A stretch of 64,000 nucleotides of DNA from Callosobruchus maculatus (Eukaryota; Arthropoda; Insecta; Coleoptera; Chrysomelidae), in NCBI GenBank assembly GCA_951848785.1, contig CATOUR010000007.1, positions 23,038,001-23,102,000 of the forward strand, written 5' to 3'. The first letter of the stretch is position 1, and the number at the start of each line of letters is the position of its first letter. Below the pieces are notes generated by a model. It did no database searches. It had not been told where the DNA came from and saw only the letters and a program-made list of their open reading frames with translations. This document shows, in pieces, positions 1 through 11,355 of this stretch. The position numbers and the translations under genes were made by a program.

Positions 1-985
1 AAAATTAAGTCGTGGAATTTTAGATCATATAAATTCCCTTTTTGGCAATATCCGATCCCAACAAAATTGCGTTTAGAGCATCAAAATTAATTATCCTATT
101 TATTTTAACGATGCCTATTTTAACAGTTGCACTTCTCTCTTTGCTCTTCTTCTTTCTTCCTCTCTTTCCTCCTCCCTTTCTTTTTTTTTTCTCTATAACA
201 TTGTCTGGTTTCTGGGTGACCAGGCCGACAGGATGACAAACTGACTGACGAACTATGACATAAAGGCAAAGGTCCTCCGGACCGCCTTGACAGTTAACGA
301 CGAGTAGTATAGTATTTTATCAATATTGAAAACAAAACGTCAAAGCTGGATGACACTTTTGTCAAAAATATTTTGGAAATTCATGCGGTAACTCATGGAT
401 CGAAATCAAAGTCTGTTAAAATGCGGTTCTATACTGGATCAATCGTGAACAAAAGATAATGATATAAAATGAACCAATGAGCAGAGCTGTTCTTTCATCT
501 ATTCGTGGAGCTTTAATTGTAGGGTCCAATGCAAGAACTGGAGAGAAGGAAAGTCTGCCTGAAGGAACGTTGGAGGAGCATAGAAGGTTTTGACTGTGGC
601 ATACTGTGGGAGCAGCTATACAAAGTTCATATTAGAAAATTGGTTAGTATCACGTTTTAAATTACTAACCTACATCATAGTCAATACCAAACAGCATAAT
701 TTCAGGGTGCCGAATTCTTGAGGTTGAATTATTGTTATAATGAATGTTTGGTGTATCGCATTATGCTCAATGTGCGCAACTCTCTCCTATAATATGATTC
801 CATATTATTGCATTCCACCGGTTTATATTATACAGGATATAATTTGGGTCTTTAGGGTATCTTCGCCGATCTTTGCAAATCACGAACCATGTTTTGAAAG
901 ATAAATTTCGCCATTTTACGTCACGCGGGCCATAGTCGCATACATATAATCGAACATATATAGCCAGAGAGTAGTCTCTATACAT
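1..985. other. No gene seen; AT-rich sequence
   Basis: I see no credible gene on either strand. A pyrimidine-rich tract at about 128-194 produces a hydrophobic, low-complexity reading frame that I do not regard as coding. No inverted or tandem repeat was noticed. Confidence 0.55.
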
Positions 986-997
986 TGGAAAAAAGAT

Positions 998-1557
998 GGC
1001 GTCAAGCGTCTTGACTCAGTACTTCCCACACGTTATCGGTGATAGTAAAAAATTTGTTATTTCTGTATCCCTACACTATCCTCATCAACAAGAAGAAATG
1101 AAATATAAAAATCGAGGTTTGAGCGGTTTTAGATTTTTTCGTTTCATTGTTGATTACTCCTCCCCCCCCAGTGGCAAGAGTTCCAACAACGATAAACTGT
1201 TACCATTTCCTCGATGGTAATAATACTGTGTCACAATTTGATTACAATCAAGTTAGTAGTTTCCAAGTTACACATTATATGATTAGAATGTGTATGTATG
1301 TATCAAATTGTTCCGTAGATATAAAATTCAATTCAAAAGTCAATTTGTTTACCGCAATGTAGAGTATTTTATAAAGACAATAAATGTTTGAGTGTTTAAA
1401 TACCCCGCCCTACCACCCCTATTTCGCCCCTCAAAAAAAAAAATGGGAAAGGATCATCAGGAACCCCTGGAAACGAAGTTTGGAGGAATTCTGATATATT
1501 TTTGTTTTTTACAAATTTGCCGATAATGGAGCAATGGAAAACTATAGCAGCATTATA
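998..1557. repeat. Family A repeat, copy A1 (first part)
   Basis: The copy starts with a degenerate palindrome (GTCAA, 5-nt loop, TTGAC) at about 999-1017, followed by the motif TACTTCCCACAC at 1020-1031. The body (about 1100-1550) matches other family A copies: a C-rich then A-rich tract at 1400-1442, the phrase ggatcatcaggaacccct at 1451, and aacgaagtttg after it. The copy ends at a TA where a mariner-like element has been inserted; family A sequence resumes at 2934. For the proposed Helentron-like nature of the family see the copy at 57501-60626. Confidence 0.65.
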
Positions 1558-2931
1558 CAGGGTTACTGGTAACTCGACCACTTTCCTGCAAGAGGTGATA
1601 GAGGGACTCAAATGCAATAGATTTAACCCCCCCATATGTAATTCCGAAAACCGATAGTTTTCGAGATAATTAACATTTAATGTTTTCAACCAAATGTCCA
1701 AATTTCCGCACTAGATCCTAAACTAAGAAAAAAAACCTGTTGTTGATTCTGATAATTTTTATTTTAGTATTTAACTAACACATACACAAAGCTAACTTAG
1801 TATTAATATGCTTAAAAATACTAAACAATTACAAACTAAATTCAAATATTTAGAAAATATTCAACAAAATTTTTATATTCACCGTGAAAGAAAATTATCT
1901 AGCTCAAAAAAATTATACAAACGGTTGAAAAAATCGCTAAAAAAACTTTCCTACCGAATAACCTATCCAGAAAGATTATAAACAGCATTGAATAAAAATC
2001 ATTTATTCAAAAAGGACGAATGACAGTATAATCATTATTGATAACTCAGTTACATACTCGAATGTTTGCAAATGCGGTCGATGATTTTATCCAAGTAAAA
2101 CAAATTAAATCCACTCAAAGTTTCTAGAGATCTTGCTCAATGTGTTGCCCCTGATTTCGTACAAGTACGGATCCGCTTCCTCACTCGTGTTGAAAAAGTT
2201 CGTTTCATCTCCTCCGCCGCATTGATAATTTTTTGCCTTAGTTCGTCAGCAGTATTAACTAGAGTCTCATAAACCATTGCCTTCATGTGACCCCAGACGT
2301 AAAAATCAAGAGGTGTCAGAACTGGGCTCCGCGCAGGCCATGGGATGGGTTCACCCCTCCCTATCCATTTGTTCGGGTATGTGTTGTCCAACAACTGCCG
2401 AATTTAATACGGTAATGTGCTGGACAACCATCATGCTGGAATATCATGTTGATGATTCTGTATTATGTTGATAAATTTTGTTAAATAGTTACTTGTGGTT
2501 GTACTGTCATTCTTGTCCTTGGGGTAGGTCATCAGATAAGGAAGTTTTTATAATAATTTGTTTGACTGGTTGTGTATCTTTTTTTGAGCTAGTTAATTTG
2601 TCTCACGGTGAATGTAAAAATTTTTTTCTTTATTTTTTGAATAATTGTATGTAGTTTGAAACTGTTTAATATTTTTACACATTCAAATACTAAATTAGAT
2701 TTGCGTATGTGTCAGTAAAAAACTAAATTGAAAATTACTACAATCGACAGCAGGGTTTTTTCTAAATTTGGGATGTAGTGTGAAAATTTGGACATATCGT
2801 TGAAAAACATTAAATGTTAATTATCTCGAAAACTATCGGTTTTCGGAATTACATATGGGGCGTTAAATCTATTGTATTTGAGTCCCTCTATCACTTCCTG
2901 CAGCAAAGTGGTCGAGTTACCAGTAACCCTG
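1558..2931. mobile_element. Mariner-like element with long TIRs
   Basis: The ends are exact inverted copies: CAGGGTTACTGGTAACTCG at 1558 and its reverse complement ending at 2931. Both are flanked by TA (1556-1557 and 2932-2933), the duplication made by Tc/mariner transposases. The inverted arms extend for about 180 bp with good match (1558-1715 against about 2770-2931) and continue weakly inward to near 1960 and 2530. The centre holds only a C-terminal transposase remnant on the minus strand, so this is an internally deleted, non-autonomous derivative. Family A sequence is continuous across the insertion: ...agcagcatta | ta ... ta | ctgcgacccc. The element is therefore younger than copy A1. 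Confidence 0.85.
2137..2460 (-). pseudogene. Mariner-like transposase, C-terminal remnant
   Basis: On the minus strand the readable 85-residue stretch (2394 to 2137) contains NKWIGRG, then WPARSPVLTPLDFYVWGH, then VNTADELRQKII. These are the hallmark C-terminal blocks of the arthropod IS630/Tc1/mariner-type transposases. Just upstream, in another frame (about 2400-2455), FQHDGCPAHY is readable; its aspartate is the second catalytic acid of the DDE/D triad. The third acid normally sits in SPDL, but here it reads SPVL, so a catalytic aspartate has become valine. A frameshift separates the two blocks, and the N-terminal DNA-binding region and first aspartate are absent. The protein cannot be active. 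Confidence 0.75.
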
Positions 2932-2990
2932 TATACTGCGACCCCAGCACAGCATATGATGACATGCATTAATCTAACAGCGCTGCCATT
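2932..2990. repeat. Family A repeat, copy A1 (second part)
   Basis: Sequence after the mariner-like insertion (tactgcgaccccagcaca) matches the family A segment ctacgaccccacagcatatcg seen at about 15853, 16208 and 39490. It is the continuation of the copy interrupted at 1557. It is short and truncated near 2990. Confidence 0.6.
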
Positions 2991-3007
2991 TGATTGATAA
3001 ATTACCG

Positions 3008-3640
3008 AATCCAGGCATTCTGCTATACCAATAATGTATGTAGAAGTTCTTACTAAGTCGTAAGAATAACTTCTAATAGAAACATTTTACCTAATCTGTA
3101 TCTGAGAGTGGGAAGGGGGAGTAGTCTTACTACACTTGAGCCACAACTGGCTCACTGTGCACCCTCCCAGGGAGTTAGGTTAGGTTGAATGTGAGTGGGG
3201 CAGTACTGCCTCCTTCCACTGCGACTCAGTTGTGTCTATTGTGGCTCATACCTTTTTAGAATTCACCGTACAGTCCGCACCTCTTTGCGAAGGCGATCAA
3301 CGTGAATGGTGAAACTTCCTTGAAGTCATGAGATTCCAGTTGGGCAAATCCAAATATCTGGAACCTAGCGTTATCCAGTACTGGACAGGAGCAAAGAATA
3401 TGCTCCGCTGTTTCGTCCTCCACATAGCAGAAATGACAGTCTGAAGTTTGTTCAAGACCCAACTTCCGCGTACGGTTCCTCAGACGATCATGTCCCGTCA
3501 GCAGACCAACCGGAATGCGGAGATCGTTCCTCTCACATTCCATGATCCTCGGGGGGGCCTGACTCGAGGGGTATCTTATGAACGTCTTCGAGTGCAGTAG
3601 CCCTGGTGTATCTCGCCAGTGCATTAGTGCTTTTCTCTCT
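3008..3640 (-). pseudogene. Non-LTR retrotransposon 3' end (RNase H C-terminal domain)
   Basis: The minus-strand frame 3624-3256 (122 residues) reads as the C-terminal region of an R1/I-group non-LTR retrotransposon polyprotein. It has VGLLTGHDRLRNR followed by the Cys/His motif CHFC...EHILCSC (C-x2-C-x8-H-x4-C) that follows RNase H in these elements. Downstream (3255 to 3008) is a 3' UTR whose last part closely repeats the sequence at 3650-3830. The two retrotransposon fragments therefore share a 3' terminus and lie in the same orientation. No RT or endonuclease remains in this copy, which is a 5'-truncated insertion or the relic of a nested pair. Confidence 0.65.
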
Positions 3641-3649
3641 GCCTAGTCC

Positions 3650-5690
3650 CCAGTCCAGGCATTTTGCTACCTATAATGTATGTCGAAGTTCTTACTAAGT
3701 CGTAAGTATAACTTCTAATAGAAACATTTTACCTAATGTGTATCTGTAGAGTTGGAAGGGGAAGTAGTCTCACTAAACTTAAGCCATAACTGGCTCATTG
3801 TGCATCCTCCCAGGGAGTTTCCTCATGTCATCGTCCATCCTGCCAATTTTAGGAAGGTGGACAAGTCCCTTGGGGGCATCTACATTACGTGGACAGGTGT
3901 AGGCCAAGACTTGCCGAACGCACACTCTCTATCAGAAGATAACTCTGGGCACACACACATGACGTGTTCCACAGTTTCGTCGCCGCTTTCACACATTCTA
4001 CATATCGGTGTGTCACTCAACTCCATTATGTGTTGGTGTTTCCTGAGATGACAATGGTCAGTTAGGAATTCTACTATGAGACGAAGGTTTGACCTGGTGG
4101 TCGACAAGTACTTCTTGGATATTGTCATGCCAAAGTCTGCAATGGTTTTCTTGACAAATCAGCATATTTGTTGTTCTTCTCAACGTTTTACAATTTGGGC
4201 ATCAGAGTATTCTTGGGATATTCCCGCAATTGTGGTTGTCGACATGCCAGAAAGGTCACATGGTCCTAAAATTCTTTGGTCAGCAGCCTTTCTGGTTAGA
4301 CCGTCCGCTATACGGTTGCCCTTGACATTGTTATGCCCTTTAATCCGCTTCAGGACAATATTGTTCTTGTTTGAAGCATGCGCTAATAATTGGCAGCATT
4401 CCATTGCTGGTCCTGATGTGACGCGAGGTCTTTTCAGGGCTAGAAGTACTTGTCTGCTGACGATGATGGTGCAGATTATTACAGTTCTACCAAATACATA
4501 TCTCCTGGTTAGTTCCCTAGCAGCCATCGATATGCCAGCCAGTTCCGTTTGAACGACATTCGGCTCAGCATTCTGTTTTATTTCTATTTTGTAGGGTTTC
4601 TTAAAAACGAATTTTGATTTAATTGGGTTGCTAATTGCTTCTAGAATTGGTAGTGTGTTTAGTGCTTCCCGCCTTATCAGCTGCCTCAGTCGTACCATCA
4701 TCTCTATATCGGTTAACCTTGGTTAGTAGTTGCATTGACAATAATGCAATCTCTTCTACGTAAATATGTAGATGGGTAGTACCACTTAGCACTTCTACAG
4801 CAACGGTTCGTGTTGCTTTCATTGCTCCTGATATATCAATACTGGCCATACGTTTTATTTTATACAATTTATTACAACACGTGCAGAACTTCCGGTACCC
4901 AGGCAATGGTTCCATACGTTAGCATAGGTCTGAGGATTGTAGTGTAGATCCAGTGGCTCACCTTTGGCGACAGGCTCCAAGTGCGTCCCACTGTTCATTG
5001 ACATTGCTCATAAGCGACATATGCCCTATTGGCTCTACTGTCTAAGTGAGAGTTCCACGTCAGCTTTCTGTCGAAAGTAATATCGAGATATTTCACCTCT
5101 TTTCAAAAAAATTTGCTTAACATTTAGAAGTTCAAGGGGTTTAGTCCTCTGATACACGTTTTTCTGGTTAACAGCATCATTTCAGTCTTCTTGGGATTGC
5201 TAGATGATAAGTCTTCCATACACCATTTTTTAATGATTTCAGTGCTACTTGGGATAATTCACATAATGTGTCCTCAAATGTATCAAACGCTATTGGGTAG
5301 AGTCTATTGCTATTGAGGTGATCGATGAGGGTGTTCAGAACCACTTTCTAAAGTAGTGGTGACAGGATACCTCCCTGCGGACAACTAGTGGTAACCACAC
5401 TTTTGACAGAAATGTCCTCTGCCATGACTGTTATTGCTGTGTTGGAGAGCATCCTTAGTATACATTCGCTCACAGTCCTGGGTACGTTGCTAGCCTGGAG
5501 TTGCTGGCCAATTTTTGGAAATGTTGTTTTGTCAAATACTCCCTTAATGTCTATGAATACACCCAACGTAGGTTCTTTGTTATACAGTGATCTTTCGATT
5601 CTTCCAACTCCTTGATGTAGTGCCAAGTCGCTGGATCTGCCTGGAGTGTATGGATGTTGATTTGGATGGAGGGACATTTTACATAAAATT
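3650..5690 (-). pseudogene. Degenerate R1/I-group non-LTR retrotransposon (RT + RNase H)
   Basis: Pieces in several frames run in protein order from high to low coordinate. At 5677-5348 is the RT core, with HPYTPGRSSDLALH, GVFIDIKGVFDKT (first catalytic Asp present) and CPQGGILSPLL. At about 5130-4900 are thumb remnants: EVKYLDITFDRKLTW, then WIYTTILRPMLTYG. At 4701-4180 is RNase H-like sequence with ELAGISMAARELTRRYVFG and RIKGHNNVKGNRIADGL. At 4128-3880 is the tail with CRMC...EHVMCVC. The YADD box expected near 5300 is not visible, which suggests a local deletion. The 5' end is truncated inside RT near 5690, so there is no endonuclease or ORF1. The 3' UTR (3650-3830) repeats that at 3008-3180. 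The element is dead; opposite-strand frames here are shadows. Confidence 0.8.
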
Positions 5691-7385
5691 CGGAAGAATA
5701 AACATTCTGTATGCCACGCTATTGATCACGACTGTACACATTAACATCCGTTATACCTTCAGTATCAGAAAGACAAAATATAATAGACATTTGCTTTTAG
5801 ACATAATGTATTCAATTAAGCTCCCTACGTTGCGCTACACGAACAGCTCAGCGATTAACTATTAAAATTATTATCAAATTTGTCGCGCAGGGTGATCAAA
5901 GTAGCTCAGCAATATGATAATTGTTGCTAAATAATTGACTGTTCTAATTATAATTTCCGTGAAATTGTACATAAATTCCCTAATGCAGTATGGATTTGGA
6001 TTGAAATGCGTTAATATAATTACGTTGTCCGGAATTTTGGATATATAAGTCCGAATTAACCTGTTTAGGATGTTATATTAACTACAGCCTTTGACACCTT
6101 ATTCAAATAGTGACAGTATGTTGGTTTGCCATTAGGGCTCTCTGCGTGAATACATTTATGGAGCGGTCTATTCGTGGCTGTTTTTGGGCATATATCCCAC
6201 TTTATTTAACCAGCGGTTGGGTATTCACCCATCGCTCTTCTTTTATTTACCTACCCGTTGGGTGTTTAACCACCGCTCATCACTGAAGCCATCACCTTCC
6301 AGGTACGATCATATAGGCCACAAACAGGTATTATCTGACCAGCGGATCTGAAGCTACAAAAAGAATGCAGACAAAAACGTTCGATTTTGCCAAGTTTATT
6401 TATAAAAAAGCAAAATTAACGGTAAGAGCAATTCAAGATACTTCTATAGCTACTTTAATATAGTTGTTAATGTATTTTTATTCAATAACCGATGTTTCTT
6501 AATCTACCTGTTACAGAATGTACATACTTTCTGAAGATATCATCAACTTCAGGTGAATCGGCAACAACTCACGAATCCTGTCATCCAACGTCTTGTCAGG
6601 CAACCTTATTAGTTCAGGATCTGCTACCGTTGCCATGGAGATTAAGTCTTGCTATTGGCCGCCCTGCCACCAACTTTATGTGCCTGTCTCTCTGTCTCTC
6701 TGTCTGGAAATATCGAAATACCAGTGGCGTTTTGTATGTCGTGTATATAATCTTTCTACAGATTGTCCCAAACTATTTGAATATCTGTTTTGTCGAGTTT
6801 ATTGTCTTGTCAGCTTGTTAGGTACACTGTTTTTCGTCGTTATTATTGTTATTATCTTATTTAAAATGTACATTTATGCAAAAGAAAGACGCTTCACAGC
6901 CCTGAAGTATTCACGTAAAATCCGCACGCCCGTGGCTATTTTATGAATTAAATCGGCCATGTTTTTTTAGAACTATATCCCTCTTACCGATACCCCGTAG
7001 CTTCAGAACCGGCCAGAAGATAGCTGAGCCTGTGATTAATATAGAGCGCGGAGCGACGTCCTCCAAATGAATGCCTTCAACATCCAGCTCACAGAAGAGA
7101 GGCAGTGAAATGAGTGCGCTCAATGAAAAGAGCTTACTCCATAGACACAAAAACTGCATATACCTAGGATATCGATCGACGCTAATTGTGGCTGTGATTA
7201 ATATTATCTGATCAATATCACAGTGTTAATTTTCCCACAGAATTTTATCAAGAATCTCCGACGAACTGCTGGAGTCCGAGATCAAAATAGCTATTTGCTT
7301 TCTCAGAATATTTTATCCAAAATCTTCCGGGAGTCGTCTGCGATAGGAGGTACATAGCCTGCAATATTTTGGGCAGGTGATGTGG
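5691..7385. other. Unassigned sequence
   Basis: No recognisable element. At about 6210-6280 there are two degenerate copies of a motif of roughly 30 bases (ccagcggttgggtattcacccatcgc and ctacccgttgggtgtttaaccaccgctc; compare ggttgggtattcaccca with gttgggtgtttaacca). A possible membrane-protein exon lies at 6760-6946 and is listed separately. Confidence 0.4.
6760..6946 (+). other. Possible terminal exon encoding a membrane segment (speculative)
   Basis: A pyrimidine-rich stretch ending in ctttctacag (6750-6759) has the form of a 3' splice site. The open frame after it encodes about 60 residues: a Cys-containing start (CPKLFEYLFCRVYC), a hydrophobic run LVSLLGTLFFVVIIVIILF of membrane-span length, then a basic tail (KERR, KYSRKIR) ending TPVAIL at a stop near 6944. 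A membrane span followed by positive residues fits a C-terminal cytoplasmic tail. I recognise no family, and no upstream exon was found. A chance open frame remains the likelier explanation. Confidence 0.15.
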
Positions 7386-8200
7386 CGAGTCAGGACTCTC
7401 GATCAACCCAATGAAGACTAAGCTAGTTCTGCTCAATAACAGGAAGAAAGGGGATAATGTTAAAGCCTCTACTCTCCACGGTGTACCGCTGGCCCTAACA
7501 CGGGAGGTCAAGTACCTGGAGGTGTTAACTGATAGTAAACTCGCATGGGCACAGCATATCGACCATGTGTATGAAAAGTCTAAAGCTACCATGTGGCTGT
7601 TGTGCCGGATAGTTGGTAGGACCTGAGGACTCAAGCTCAATACCCTAAGCTGGCTTTACAGGCCAGTAGTCAAAACCATGCTCCAATATAGCCGCTCAGA
7701 CTGGTGGCCGAGCGTAGAGAAGTTCTCTGTTGTGCTCAAGCTGCCCTGGAGGTACTCTTAGGCTCGGCGATTCTGCACCTAAAGAGAGAGGAGGTATCGG
7801 GCTGCCTGGGAATGCGTGACGGGGGACGTGGGCAGCACGAGAACCATTAGTTGACCACACTAGAATAGAGGGATTCGTGGAGAATAACATCCCGAAATCG
7901 TCATTTAGGGTGGTGGCAGGGGGAGACAGCTTAAGCCTAGATAATAGATCCTCACTAATCATCCCGGAACGGGACGTTTGAATGATTGGAGAAGTTGAAT
8001 TTTCGCCCCAGAGTCTGGTGCGGTACACTGACGGATCACGCTCAAATGAGTCGAGATCCGGAGGAGCAGGTTTGTGTCTCAAGGAAAAGTGAGTGAAGCG
8101 AAGCTTTGCGCTGGGGACCTGCACGACTGTCTTCCAGGCGGAGATATATGCCATATTGACGGAAGTCGAACAGTGTTCTAAACAGAGTATATACACCGTG
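7386..8200 (+). pseudogene. Degenerate non-LTR retrotransposon (RT thumb + RNase H)
   Basis: Plus-strand pieces are readable across stops and frameshifts. INPMKTKLVLLNNRKKG (about 7405-7450) and REVKYLEVLTDSKLAWAQHID (7500-7565) are the RT thumb region, followed by WLLCRIVGRT and, after a TGA, GLKLNTLSWLYRPVVKTML. At about 8020-8130 come VRYTDGS and TVFQAEIYAI, the first Asp and the Glu of an RNase H active site. The order and spacing are those of R1/I-group elements such as the minus-strand copy at 3650-5690. Both ends are truncated and the RT palm is absent. Confidence 0.7.
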
Positions 8201-9224
8201 TCCAAAAAGTACTGGACCACACAGGGAAGTAGAAGCCGCACAAAAAAATACTTAAGACAAAAGTCGTAAGAAATCGTTTTAAAACGTTCTGTAGCGAAAA
8301 TCTGGTATCCTGAATAGAATTAACACGTTTGAAAGACATTTCCCACTTTGATTAATGTCATCACAACTGAAGCTAGAGATCAACATACCTAACAATGCTA
8401 CTTTTTCAGAATACCTTCTACCATCTACAACAAAAATCCAGTTTTCTGAGAAGGATCTGCGTACGCTATTGCGATCTCCAATACTACTTGTGATTGACGT
8501 TAGCTGAATTGAAGTCCGACATCCAAATCATAATGCTAATTTTCTGAGAATACCTTATTCAGAATTTTCAATAGAGAGTGAGCGAAGAAGCAATTTAACT
8601 GTATCAAAGCACAATTGCTTTAAAACCTTTTACGTCAAAAATTCAGACGGCTGAGACGGAACTAGGTGCAATCCTTTGAAGGCGGATATCTTGCGACTTT
8701 ACGACCTTTAGCTGGCGCTTTGGGTAAAATCACCAGCTCTTACATTTCATTAAAAATACGGGTTTGTGCTCGTATCAAAGGGTCGTTCGTAGTCGAGTAA
8801 ACTTGTTAGGTAACATCAAAAGTTGCTTTACATCGTCAGAGAAAAATGACGCGTGCTTCCTTTTCTACTTTTGCATGTAGAATTACCATCGTGTAAGGCT
8901 TGTAATGGCTTGTTACGTACCATACCATGTCGAATAACTTATATAAGTAGCTATCTATAAAGGGTGTGCCCCTGAATTTCCTTGACACGTGATAGTCTCG
9001 TAACAAAAAATTGTTTAAATAAAAACTGAGTAGAATGTTTGAAAGTACTATATATAAGAAATTAGTTTGTGCATAAAATTAAAGGTACTGTAAGATTTTA
9101 AATAATATAGAGACTCAATTTGTGCAGAGAAAACTATTTGAGAAACAAAATTTCAGGGTAAGTTTTAAGGGTTGAAGTACAAAAAAATGTTTTAAAGCAT
9201 GGTATGACAGACGCTATAGTTTTA
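8201..9224. other. Unassigned AT-rich sequence
   Basis: No convincing coding region, TIR or tandem repeat seen. The phrase cgtgtccaaaaagtactgg at about 8199 resembles the start of DNA-transposon ends of the ...GTGTCC... type, but no partner end was found. Confidence 0.4.
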
Positions 9225-10328
9225 TTGTTGTTGTTTTATTGTTCATTACATTACAATTTAGAATATTCCATATAAAATAATATAATAATGACATGTAATA
9301 TTGAGTAAGTTAGTATCGTATAGATCAAGTGGGGATCGAACTAATACAGCTATCACATTAGGCTTGGAAGTCTGTTTCGTAATAGTGTATTGCTCATTCC
9401 ACACGTCATCATCATCATCAGAATATTAATTATGTAAATAACTTGAATTAAAATACAAAAACAAAATTACTGATGTATACTAACTATATTTACTAACCTT
9501 TAAGGAGGTGGTGAACGAAACGCCAAGGAGTATTGTTTCAGAAAGTATACAGGATTTGGTATAAATTTAAATGTTGTATTTTCCTTCATTGGTTTGAATG
9601 AATGTTTTAATTTATTTTTTAAATAAGCGAAATTTCGCTATCAATTCTAATTTTTTTGGAAGCTTGTTTAATAATTTGGGCCCGTAATATGTGAAGGAGG
9701 GTTGTGTAACAGCTTTATGAGTAAGTTCTGTTTTAAAATCAAGGTTGATTTTACCGGCCATCATATAGCTGACGGTAAATTTATTTTGATCATGAAAAAT
9801 TCTATTTAAACAGCTGTAAACAAATAACAAATGTACATTTAGTAATTTATATTCTTTAAAAAGTTATTTAGTTGGGTAGAGTTTGTTTCTTTTTCAAAAT
9901 CGTCTTTAATATAATATTTTGAGCAACTTGTAGCGATGAAATTGTTGATTTGAAGGCTGCACCCCAAACAGGAATGCAGTATCTGATAACAGGTTCAACA
10001 AGGGCTGTATACAGAATTATTAAATTTTTTCTTGACAGAATGTCACGTAATTCATAAAAATTGTGCATTAGACTTCTCAAAGGTTTAGAGACATAGATAA
10101 TATGATCTTCCCATTTCAAATGTTCATCAATCATAGTTCCTAAATATCTAATTTAGTTTTTTCTATTATGCTACAATCATACTGTTTTGTATCATCACAA
10201 GATGCTTTATGTAATATGATATTAATATCTTTTGGTTGACCTGTAATTGTAGGCGAAAATGTTATAAATTTAGTTTTTTTTATATTTGCGGAAAGTTTGT
10301 TATAACTGAAAATGGAAAATAACATACT
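9225..10328 (-). pseudogene. CR1/Jockey-like non-LTR retrotransposon, 5'-truncated
   Basis: Three adjacent minus-strand frames form one protein tail. At 10325-10140 is YNKLSANIKKTKFITFSP, the region just after the RT palm. At 10134-9868 is MIDEHLKWEDHI, then LYTALVEPVIRYCIPVWGAA. At 9830-9612 is FTYYGPKLLNKLPKKLE. This series (thumb, IxYCIPVWG-type block, YGPKLLNxLP) is typical of the C-terminus of CR1/L2/Jockey-type RT proteins, with no RNase H after it. Two small frameshifts separate the pieces. The 3' UTR extends to a TTG/TTA-rich tail near 9225. The 5' truncation near 10326 abuts an unrelated RT fragment on the other strand. Confidence 0.7.
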
Positions 10329-10332
10329 TCTA

Positions 10333-11265
10333 GCTTTTCAGTCAGTTTTCAGAAAAGATGATGGTACTGCTAGGTGTTGGCTCATATATCAGATGATATT
10401 ATCAAAGCATATGAAAAATACTACACTCCCTTGATACTACTAGACTACCTTTAAAGCATTTGATACCACTGATTATGGAGTGTTATCAGTTATCTTGCTA
10501 TGGCATTTGTAATAAAGCACCACATTTTCTTTAACTTTATATACCGGACAGACAGCAGCTGATACGTGTGAATAGCAAAAGTATCTAGTCGATGTTATAA
10601 AACAAAATTAGCTATAGCTGGGAAGCGGCAAAAAGATATTAAAGCGAAGTGTACTCTTTAAACTGAATTCCAAGCTTTCGGAATTCAGCTTAGAGTAGAC
10701 TACGCTTCAATATATTTTACCGTTTCCCAGCTATAGCTAATTTTGTTTCCTAACAAAGTCGGCAAACGACGTTGGCTTGCCTATAATCGATGTTACATCG
10801 CACCTGGAGCACCGCAAGGCTCCGTGCTTGGTCCCATTTTGTTTTTAATTTACCGGACTGTTTCTAACTCTTCCATGGTATCATATTATGCAGACGACAC
10901 CTAGTTATATTTATCATTCGGCCCTAGTGATCTTGCCAAAGCCGTCGATGCCAGTAATAGCAACTTTTTTTATAGCAAAGTGTTCACACAATAACAATCT
11001 TAAAATCCATCCGTCGTAATCTGCATTGTTGGAATTTTGTTCAAACGTCAATCGTGATGTGTTAGTATCTGCATTACATATTAAACCTAACGGTATATGC
11101 CTCCCTGTTATGAAAAGCTGTAAAAATTTCGGTTCGACTTTCGATTAAACACTGCAGTTTCGTGAACATGCTTCTAATGCCTTAAAAAAATTATTTCACC
11201 CTAAAGAAATTGTATAATAAAAGAAAGCCATCAGTCCCAACTCTGTTTCATTTTCATTAAATACA
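10333..11265 (+). pseudogene. Second CR1/Jockey-like RT fragment (palm + thumb)
   Basis: Across frames the plus strand reads QSVFRKDDGTARCW (about 10340), DDIIKAYEKYYTPLILLDYLKAFDTTDY (about 10392-10475; motif A with its catalytic Asp), then, after a foldback insertion, APGAPQGSVLGPILFLIY (about 10800-10855; motif B) and SYYADDT followed by a stop (about 10885; the YADD box). Further on, PVMKSCKNFGSTFD and LQFREHASNALKK (about 11108-11190) are the thumb. Both palm motifs are recognisable, but several stops and frameshifts make it inactive. It lies head to head with the minus-strand fragment ending at 10328. Confidence 0.75.
10598..10786. mobile_element. Small foldback MITE inside an RT relic
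   Basis: Arms at about 10601-10670 and 10675-10746 are inverted copies: aacaaaattagctatagctg at 10601 against its complement ending at 10746, and a centre of gaattc - loop - gaattc. The insert separates RT motif A from motif B. The 9-mer tcgatgtta occurs at 10589-10597 and again at 10787-10795 and may be the target-site duplication. If so, the element is asymmetric, with about 40 extra bases on the right. No coding capacity. Confidence 0.6.
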
Positions 11266-11355
11266 TAAATAAGTGCTTCGGAAAATCAATGAGTGAAATG
11301 TACTGAAAGGACTAACAACAACTCTTTGATAAGATATTCATCATTCATTTCACAC

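Noticed and set aside
3170..3190. TTAGG telomeric repeat (ttaggttagg)
   Set aside because: Only two units inside a retrotransposon 3' UTR; far too short to mean telomere.
4076..4552. 158-codon plus-strand frame as a gene
   Set aside because: It is the antisense of the RNase H coding relic on the minus strand, which has clear motifs.
7696..8241. 181-codon minus-strand frame as a gene
   Set aside because: The plus strand here has RT and RNase H motifs (VRYTDGS, TVFQAEIYAI); the minus frame has no recognisable motif and is its shadow.
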